This document shows positions 30,702-36,498 of a stretch of 36,498 bases of DNA, piece by piece (the stretch's first letter is position 1; the number at the start of each line of letters is the position of its first letter). Location of the stretch: assembly GCA_002050365.1 (NCBI GenBank), contig MWYZ01000051.1, positions 1-36,498 on the forward strand, given 5' to 3'. The notes below the pieces were generated by a model. It saw only the letters and a list, made by a program, of their open reading frames with translations, was not told the DNA's origin and did not search any database. Position numbers and translations under genes: made by a program. Source of the DNA: Acidobacteria bacterium 28-1 (GTDB taxonomy: Bacteria; Acidobacteriota; Blastocatellia; Pyrinomonadales; Pyrinomonadaceae).

Positions 30702-33167
30702 ATGAGCTTTAAAATAGACACAGATTTCGTAAAACCGTTGCCGCCGAAACCGTTGCCCAAACCAGCACCCAAGCCAGAACCGAATCCGCCGGTCCAGCAG
30801 CAGTACGACAATGTTTCCGCCAAAAAAGCCGAAGCGGAGTTTGTCGGGGCGATTAATAAAACCCGCTTGGAGAAGCAATTCGCTGCCAATCAGCCATCTC
30901 CGTCGAAGGCTTTGGAGGAAATTAACAATCTGCCGAAGCCGGACCTAAATGACAAAGCGGCGGTCAAAGCGTATAAAGAACAGCGCCAACAAATTGCCGA
31001 CAACGCCGTCAAAAATTCCCAGCCGCCGAGAATCGAAGATTATCGAAATTCAGGCTTGAACGGCGCGACGGCGAGTTACGAATATCGTGAAGCAAAATCG
31101 TATTATGATTCGCAGATTAGCGAATTGAAAAAGATTTCCGCCGACGCTCAAGCGTATCCCGATAAAATTTTAACTCCGGGCGAAGCCGTTATCGAAATCA
31201 ACAACCTGCCGCGACCCGACCGGAATGACCCGAAGGCAATTCAAGAGTATAACAACAAACGCGCGGCAATCGCCGATTCAGCCTTGATGTATGCCGAGCC
31301 GCCGACGCGCGACGATTTCAAAGGACTGAACGGCGCGACGGCGAGCTATGAATATCGGCAAGCGTTGTCAGATTACAATAATTATGTCGGACAACTGAGA
31401 GAAGCGTCGAATTCGCGTTACAGCAGCGCTCCGCCGCCGATGACCGACACGGAAGCGGATAAAGCGGCGCAGGATTTAATCAATAAAAACGGCGGTGCGA
31501 CTAACGAAGACCAAGCCTACGCCGTCGGCAGAGATGTCGCCGAACTTGCCAAAACCGACCCCGAGGCGGCGGCTTTGGTGATGCAAAAAGTGCAGGAAAA
31601 ACTCAACGGCACCGACAAAGGCGATAACGTCGCCAGCGGATTTGTCAATAATTTATCCGTCGAAGAACTGCGCGAGGTTTCACAGGCAAACGGCGGCGAA
31701 ACGGTTCTCAAAGATTTGCAGAATCGTTTGCTGTCAGGCAGCGTTCACGATAACGAATACAGCGAAGCGACGAAGATTGACGAAGCCGTCACGGGACTTA
31801 ATCCGAACAGTCTGCAAGGCGATCCCGAACAAGACGCGAAAACGATTGACGAACAGTTGAAAAACCTTCCGCCCGAAATGCGCGAAAAGTATATCGAAGC
31901 GGTTCTCAAACATCCTTTTGGAGGAGAAGCAATAAAATACGCTCTGGTGATGTCGCCCGAAGGACAGCAATTGCTCGGCGAATCGCTCGGCAAACTTTAC
32001 GCGAAAAATCCGTCGGAAACTGCCGCCTTATTAAAGCAAATAACCGACGCGCCGAATGCCAGTCTTTATCCGGTTTCGCTTCAATCAGGGCTTGCCGAAG
32101 TCATCGGCAAATCCGGCAACGATGATTTAATCAAAGCCTTCGCCCAAAACGAAATTAACCGCGCCAAAGGCAATCCCGATGAAGTCAGAGGTTATATCAA
32201 TGCCGTGACCGCTTATGCCGGTTTATCGCCCGAAGCCTTACAGGATGTCATGAAGAATAATCCCGATTTCTTCAAGGCAGTTGAAGAAACGGGAAAGATT
32301 CTGGATGCGGCGGGGAACAACGGCGGATTTTTAGACCCGAATATTTTTGAACCGGGATTGGGCAATCTTTTGAAAAAGGCTTCGCAAATTAAAGGTCCGA
32401 ACGGCGAAGCGACACCCGAAGCCATCAAATTATTTGAAAGCGTCGTCAAATATTCAGGCGACAATATTTCGACAAAAGAAGGTTTAGGCGCATTTTTTAT
32501 CGAACACGCTCAACAACTGGTTGACAAATATACCAATCCTGAAGACCCGAATGCCCTGACTTCAGACGTACTTCAGACATTCTTTGCCGATGTCGTTTAC
32601 CATCCTTTGAGCCAAGAATTAAAATACGGCGACAAATCTCTTGTCGAATCCATTATGGGCAATGAGAAAGGCGAAGGCGGTGTCATCGGCGACGTTGTGC
32701 AGACTTATCTGGATGCGGCAAACAAAAGCCCGAATGACGGCGAAAAAGACGACCTTCTCGGCCAAAGAATCGGCGTTCTCTGGGGCGGCATCTCCAAGGG
32801 TTTTCTTGATTCGGTGCAAAACCATAAAGACCAATGGAAGGAAGACAAAGAATTCCGCGACTTTACCATCAATGCGCTGTCCTTCGGACTCGGAAAAATC
32901 GCCGACAAGTTCGGCATTCCGGGAGAATTTGTTGATAAACCGCTCGAACTCGTTCAGAAAATGCTCGACTCGAAAGCCGAAGCCGATCAGGGAAAACAAA
33001 TTGAAGCGTTCAAGACATATTTCAAGGAATTTAACACCGCGATGTATGCCAAACTTAACGAGTATGACCAGAAAAACGATAATGTCGAAAATATGAATAC
33101 CGGATTTTCCAAAGCGTTTAATCTGTTATTGATTAACGACATTATTGATGAACAAATCGAAAGTTAG
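30702..33167 (+). CDS. 821-residue protein of unknown function with proline-rich N-terminus and tandem repeat
   Basis: No signal peptide or membrane segment is visible. Residues 12-30 are a proline/lysine stretch (PLPPKPLPKPAPKPEPNPP). About residues 66-150 and 158-236 are two tandem copies of one unit (EINNLPKPDLND..AYKEQR, then GATASYEYREAKSYYDSQI, versus EINNLPRPDRND..EYNNKR, then GATASYEYRQALSDYNNYV). The rest is mostly helical, rich in Glu, Lys and Asn, with segments such as LPPEMREKYIEAVLKHPFGG and GVLWGGISKGFLDSVQNHKD. I recognise no domain or catalytic motif. A strong ribosome-binding site (AGGAGA, seven bases before ATG) and its own terminator suggest single-gene expression. Pro-rich, leaderless, repeat-containing proteins of this size can be secretion-system effectors or structural proteins, but nothing here proves that. 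Confidence 0.75.
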   Translation: MSFKIDTDFVKPLPPKPLPKPAPKPEPNPPVQQQYDNVSAKKAEAEFVGAINKTRLEKQFAANQPSPSKALEEINNLPKPDLNDKAAVKAYKEQRQQIADNAVKNSQPPRIEDYRNSGLNGATASYEYREAKSYYDSQISELKKISADAQAYPDKILTPGEAVIEINNLPRPDRNDPKAIQEYNNKRAAIADSALMYAEPPTRDDFKGLNGATASYEYRQALSDYNNYVGQLREASNSRYSSAPPPMTDTEADKAAQDLINKNGGATNEDQAYAVGRDVAELAKTDPEAAALVMQKVQEKLNGTDKGDNVASGFVNNLSVEELREVSQANGGETVLKDLQNRLLSGSVHDNEYSEATKIDEAVTGLNPNSLQGDPEQDAKTIDEQLKNLPPEMREKYIEAVLKHPFGGEAIKYALVMSPEGQQLLGESLGKLYAKNPSETAALLKQITDAPNASLYPVSLQSGLAEVIGKSGNDDLIKAFAQNEINRAKGNPDEVRGYINAVTAYAGLSPEALQDVMKNNPDFFKAVEETGKILDAAGNNGGFLDPNIFEPGLGNLLKKASQIKGPNGEATPEAIKLFESVVKYSGDNISTKEGLGAFFIEHAQQLVDKYTNPEDPNALTSDVLQTFFADVVYHPLSQELKYGDKSLVESIMGNEKGEGGVIGDVVQTYLDAANKSPNDGEKDDLLGQRIGVLWGGISKGFLDSVQNHKDQWKEDKEFRDFTINALSFGLGKIADKFGIPGEFVDKPLELVQKMLDSKAEADQGKQIEAFKTYFKEFNTAMYAKLNEYDQKNDNVENMNTGFSKAFNLLLINDIIDEQIES

Positions 33168-33217
33168 ATGATAGTTTGGAAAACAACAGACGGTTAACAA
33201 ATACCAAAAATCAAAAC

Positions 33218-33245
33218 ACGGGTGAATCGTCAACGATTCGCCCGT
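33218..33245 (+). terminator. Intrinsic terminator of the 821-residue gene
   Basis: ACGGGTGAATCGT (33218-33230) pairs with ACGATTCGCCCGT (33233-33245), with one G-U pair and a TCAA tetraloop, giving a 12-bp stem. CTTTGATTGTT follows, a weak T-rich tail. It lies 50 bases after the stop codon. The rest of 33168-33417 has no recognisable feature. Confidence 0.8.
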
Positions 33246-33417
33246 CTTTGATTGTTACGGCCGACTGTCTTTTAACCCTCGCCCGAAGATACGTCAATGG
33301 CGATTATCATTGATTTTAATTTTATTTAATTTCGGTGGTTGATAAATATCGACTGTTTACGAATTTTTTCGATTGAATTTGGCTTTAGTTTGATTTTGAT
33401 GCAGCGAGTTTCGTATT

Positions 33418-35214
33418 TCATTTTTCAAATAAACCGCTTTGACGTTGCCGCCAGACCGAAACTTCGGCATCGCCGACAGTTGCCGGAAAAGTTTGCACTA
33501 CTTCCCAATCTTGCACGATTCGCGCTTCGAGGTCGGGATGAGTCAAGTGCAGACCGCGTCGCAGAGTAGTTACCAAATACGCGCCGCGTCCGTCGTGCGC
33601 GGCTAAAATTGAATCGAGCATTTTCACCGAACGGACGGGAAAAAAATCTTCGTCTTCTTTGAGATTAAATTCTTTGGCGTAAAAACGATAACCGTTTTCC
33701 ATATGATGAACGGCGAGAATTATCTCGCCGGGTTTGCGTTGCGCTTCAATATAAGCCAACGAAGTGCGGTAAGGTTGTTTCGGCACGGAATAATAGCGTC
33801 TGAGCGAAGCAAGTGAAACAATACATCCTAAAAGTACAACTGCCGTCGCAAGTTTTGCCGCTAAAGTGTTCGGTGTTCGATTGATTTTTTGGGCAATAAA
33901 TTGAGCGACGCTGTCAATGCCTTGAATCGTCACCAAAATAGCGATAGGGAAAGCAATTAAAAGGAATCGGGGCGCGACGTTGAGGCGATTTAATATCAAA
34001 TAAGCGACGGTCAAAATGATGGGCAAAACAAGCGACGCGGTCAATATCCAGTTTCGTTTGAAAAGAACGAAGAATCCGACGACCGCGACGGCTGCGGCAA
34101 AAGGAAACGCCAGAAATATCAGACTTGTTCCAAATCCAGCGGAAATACCGCGAATCATTTCCGCGGCAAACTCCATCGAAAACGGAGAATAACCGCTTGC
34201 CGGGTCGCTCCAAGTGGTTTGGGCATAAACGTAGGCTTGCGGAATAAAGGTCGCATAAAGCTGAAAAATTAGAAACGCTGTTACGCCGAATACGCCAATC
34301 AGCCGATACAGAAGAGGAAACGGCGAATCTCCGCGACGCTTGATTATTACGAGCGCCGCCGCCCCGATTAAAATATGAGCGGCAAAGACAAAACTGCTGT
34401 TCAATAAAGATGCCATATTAAAGAACATTGCCGCGACGTATAAAACCCAGATTCTCAGGCGGTCTTGTTGCAATCCTTTGACAAACAGCCCGCAGGAGAG
34501 CGTCGTAAAAAACAATTGCATCGAATAGCCGCGGACGTTTTGCGAAAAAAAGATGTGATGATACGACACCGCCAACAATAGCGCGGCAAACAGGCTTGAG
34601 CGTTGCGAAAGCATCAAGCGGGAAACCCAGTAAAATACGGGAATCGTCGCCGCGCCGAAAATTGCCGCCGGCAGACGCACCGCCCATTCCTGTTCGCCAA
34701 AAAACGCGATGGCGAGTTTCATCAATAAAGTGTTCAGCAAATGATTATTGGCGCTGACGAAACCGGTTAGGACGTGCAGCGTCGGCATCGGGCTGTAGAA
34801 AAAAATCGTCGTAATCTCGTCAAGCCAGAGTTCCGAACCAAGATGAAACAGCCGGAGCGCAAATGATAAGACCGTAACCGCCGTTATCAGCCAAAACGAA
34901 GCGGAGCCGAAATCCAGTTTGTTTTCTTCGGTTGCAATTAAAAGCCGCCTGTCGGCGGACAGGGGCGTATAGGTTCGGCGTTTCAATCCAAACCAAAGAA
35001 ACGCCAAACCTTCGATAACAAAGGAAATTTGTAGCAGCGTAACGCCTTTTATCGGCGGCGGTTTCCGGGTTGTCTCAGTGGAGTCGTCGGGCTGTCTAAT
35101 CCACGTCAAATCAGCTTCTGATTTCGGCACCGCGTCATACCAATCTCGCGGCAGAAAAACTCCCGTAAGAATAAAAATTATCCCTAGAATCAAGAATATC
35201 TTACGCCAATTCAT
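33418..35214 (-). CDS. Membrane glycosyltransferase, GT39/PMT-ArnT superfamily
   Basis: The 598-residue protein has about ten to twelve membrane segments (ILGIIFILTGVFL, FWLITAVTVLSFALRLF, LFAALLLAVSYHHIFF and others). It carries the family's catalytic acidic motif in the first external loop, GSELWLDEITT. A conserved VRLPAAIFGAATIPVFY and SQNVRGYSMQLFF follow. Such enzymes transfer a sugar from a polyprenyl-phosphate carrier to a glycan, lipid or protein on the outer face of the inner membrane. ATG 35214 (MNWRKIFLILG) is preferred over 35367, whose extra 51 residues are unlike the family and run into the methyltransferase gene. It is third in a minus-strand row after a GT2 and a methyltransferase; the GT2 may make the polyprenyl-linked sugar donor. 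Confidence 0.82.
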   Translation of the reverse strand: MNWRKIFLILGIIFILTGVFLPRDWYDAVPKSEADLTWIRQPDDSTETTRKPPPIKGVTLLQISFVIEGLAFLWFGLKRRTYTPLSADRRLLIATEENKLDFGSASFWLITAVTVLSFALRLFHLGSELWLDEITTIFFYSPMPTLHVLTGFVSANNHLLNTLLMKLAIAFFGEQEWAVRLPAAIFGAATIPVFYWVSRLMLSQRSSLFAALLLAVSYHHIFFSQNVRGYSMQLFFTTLSCGLFVKGLQQDRLRIWVLYVAAMFFNMASLLNSSFVFAAHILIGAAALVIIKRRGDSPFPLLYRLIGVFGVTAFLIFQLYATFIPQAYVYAQTTWSDPASGYSPFSMEFAAEMIRGISAGFGTSLIFLAFPFAAAVAVVGFFVLFKRNWILTASLVLPIILTVAYLILNRLNVAPRFLLIAFPIAILVTIQGIDSVAQFIAQKINRTPNTLAAKLATAVVLLGCIVSLASLRRYYSVPKQPYRTSLAYIEAQRKPGEIILAVHHMENGYRFYAKEFNLKEDEDFFPVRSVKMLDSILAAHDGRGAYLVTTLRRGLHLTHPDLEARIVQDWEVVQTFPATVGDAEVSVWRQRQSGLFEK

Positions 35215-35284
35215 AATTGATTGCGGAAACACGCACGATAGTCGAGTGTGTCTTGCGCCCTTACTTCCGTGCAGGCTTGCGGCA

Positions 35285-36007
35285 CTAAATTTTTTCGGCA
35301 ACAAAAAGCAAATTTTTGCCCAACGGCAATGGTAAAAAAGATTCGACCGGTTTAGCGACGGGAACAATGAATTTATCGTATAAATGAACCGCGCCGCTTT
35401 CCATCGTCAGCGATTTGAGAAGGCGATATTTCACCAGCCACGGGAAAATTCCCGCCGCGTCGAAATAGCGCGACAGTAAAATGCGGAAACCGGCGGCGCG
35501 AAATTTTTCCGCGAGTTCGGTTTTTCGGTAACGCCTGAAATGCCCGATTTGTTTGTCAAATTCGCTGAAAAGCACGGGCAGAGCCGGAACGAAAACAAAC
35601 ACTCGACCTTTTTCGCGCAGCGTTCGGTGAATGATTTCCAATTCCAAACGATCATCTTCGATATGTTCCAAAACATTGATGTAAATAACCGAATCGGGCG
35701 ATTGTTCGGTTTCGATTTGCGCGGCGACTTCGGCGAAAATATTCGGGAAAGCGCGAATTTTGGTCGCCGAATCGTGTTTCGCCAAATTTGTTTGGAGAGT
35801 TTCAAACATCGCCGACGGTTCTACCAGCGAAAGCGTTTCCGGCGCGGTTTCCAAAAGCAATTCGGAGAACGCGCCCGTTCCCGCGCCGACTTCAACCAGA
35901 TGTTTGCCGAGAAAAGGCTTCATCAATGTCAAAATCCAACGATGATAATTGACGGCAAAATCCATCGCTTCAAGGTCTTTGCCGACGTATTCGACTTTTT
36001 TTTTCAT
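35285..36007 (-). CDS. Class I SAM-dependent methyltransferase
   Basis: The 240-residue protein has the SAM-binding motif I LVEVGAGTGAFSELL (about residues 37-51), an acidic end of strand 2 (LVEPS), INVLEHIEDDRLELE and RVFVFVPALPVLFSEFDKQIGHFRRY. The last two match methyltransferases often found in cell-envelope glycan clusters. Its ATG comes one base after the stop codon of the upstream glycosyltransferase, so the two are coupled. The acceptor is unknown; a glycan or lipid-linked intermediate is likely from context. Confidence 0.88.
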   Translation of the reverse strand: MKKKVEYVGKDLEAMDFAVNYHRWILTLMKPFLGKHLVEVGAGTGAFSELLLETAPETLSLVEPSAMFETLQTNLAKHDSATKIRAFPNIFAEVAAQIETEQSPDSVIYINVLEHIEDDRLELEIIHRTLREKGRVFVFVPALPVLFSEFDKQIGHFRRYRKTELAEKFRAAGFRILLSRYFDAAGIFPWLVKYRLLKSLTMESGAVHLYDKFIVPVAKPVESFLPLPLGKNLLFVAEKI

Positions 36008-36008
36008 A

Positions 36009-36498
36009 TCATTCGGAGGTCAAAGCGGCAGGTCTGATTTCCGGAATTTGCGGCAGTGATTTAAAAGAATTTTCACGAGTGCAGAAAAGATTAAAGCGCA
36101 AAATATAATAAAACGCGGCGATTCCGTCGCGGTAAGTTATTTTTTTGCCTTCCTCGTATGTTCTGCCGTAGTAGCTGATGGGAACTTCGTAAAAAGAGCA
36201 ATTAAGTTTGGCGACTTTAGCCGTCACTTCAATTTCAAAACCGAAACCGTCGGACGTAATAATTAAATTGCGAATAATATCGCCGCGAAAGGCTTTGTAA
36301 CAAGTTTCGACATCGGTCATATTCAAATTCGTCAGCAGATTTGAGATAAAAGTCAAACCTTTATTCGCCAGATAATGATAAAAATACAAAACCCGCGTCG
36401 CCCGTTTGACCATAAACCGCGAACCATAGACGACATCGGCAAAGCCTTCAAGAATCGGAGCTATCACTTCCGGAATGTCCGCCGGGTCGTATTCGAGG
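36009..36498 (-). CDS. GT2 family glycosyltransferase (polyprenyl-phosphate sugar synthase type), 5' end outside window
   Basis: The frame is open to the window edge, so the N-terminal part is missing. The visible portion reads LEYDPADIPEVIAPILEG, ADVVYGSRFM, YHYLANKGLTFISNLLTNLN, MTDVETCYKAFRGDIIRNLI, GFGFEIEVTAKVAKLNCSFYEVPISYYGRTYEEGKKITYRDGI in successive segments. These match dolichol-phosphate-mannose-synthase-like GT2 enzymes: LEYDP is near the DxD-bearing region and DVETCYKAF is the acceptor loop. It ends one base before the methyltransferase gene. It probably makes a polyprenyl-phosphate sugar or extends a lipid-linked glycan used by the GT39 two genes downstream. Confidence 0.88.
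   Translation of the reverse strand, partial: LEYDPADIPEVIAPILEGFADVVYGSRFMVKRATRVLYFYHYLANKGLTFISNLLTNLNMTDVETCYKAFRGDIIRNLIITSDGFGFEIEVTAKVAKLNCSFYEVPISYYGRTYEEGKKITYRDGIAAFYYILRFNLFCTRENSFKSLPQIPEIRPAALTSE

Noticed and set aside
35215..35367. Upstream start for the GT39 gene
   Set aside because: The 51 extra residues are non-hydrophobic, unlike the family, and overlap the methyltransferase gene.

Overview
The window looks like chromosome from an Acidobacteriota bacterium, most likely the Blastocatellia/Pyrinomonadaceae side. This is an inference: I recognise the style of the DYDGDGKTD-type FG-GAP repeats, the large sensor kinase with an N-terminal propeller, the separate RfaE1/RfaE2 genes and an envelope-rich gene set, but no 16S or marker gene is present. 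Most genes are ordinary chromosomal genes of moderate GC, separated by AT-rich accessory patches full of gene relics.

Layout. 1-3 kb: a truncated UPF0114 membrane gene, a dehydrogenase E1 alpha gene, two relics (cytidine deaminase and a CBU_0592-like membrane protein) and a secreted BNR-repeat protein. 3-8.6 kb: aidB, an acyl-CoA ligase, a TIGR01777 epimerase and serA. 8.6-10.8 kb: an accessory strip with a toxin relic, a lipoprotein, a ribbon-helix-helix-like protein, DUF2442, a small unknown and a broken RelA/SpoT-like gene. 10.8-12.7 kb: lpdA and a rhodanese. 12.7-14 kb: about 1.27 kb of debris (possible methyltransferase relic, IS3 transposase tail, strong hairpins) ending in a structured leader before a small secreted protein with a C-terminal HLAHGD motif. 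14.8-18.5 kb: a LuxR-type response regulator and its propeller histidine kinase. 18.6-22.3 kb: fumC, an unknown helical protein and the ADP-heptose genes. 22.3-26 kb: two secreted proteins sharing the same six-repeat FG-GAP module, one of them a subtilase with a BACON domain. 26.1-27.4 kb: an RNA locus described below. 27.6-30.5 kb: a D,D-carboxypeptidase convergent with an L,D-transpeptidase, then cmk. 30.7-33.2 kb: an 821-residue protein of unknown function. 33.4 kb to the end: a glycan operon (GT2, methyltransferase, GT39), the GT2 running off the window.

The most striking region is 26.1-27.4 kb. tRNA-Arg(UCU) is interrupted after U34 by a 237-nt group I intron whose P1, P3, P4, P5, P6, P7, P8 and P9 pairings can be drawn from the sequence. 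About 400 bp further along the same strand, an HNH endonuclease gene sits between a decayed copy of the first 26 nt of tRNA-His and the intact tRNA-His gene. The two copies form a 31-bp direct repeat spaced by 509 bp, which looks like the scar of an endonuclease element that inserted into a tRNA gene and rebuilt it.

A second theme is a set of intergenic inverted repeats built from tandem 7-bp words (4744, 20690 and 29684), plus a 9-bp-word version at 1514. The one at 20690-20767 is a perfect 30-bp inverted repeat. These repeats have run into neighbouring coding ends: the last residues of AidB, a false N-terminal extension of the ligase, and the C-terminal tail of cytidylate kinase are repeat-derived.
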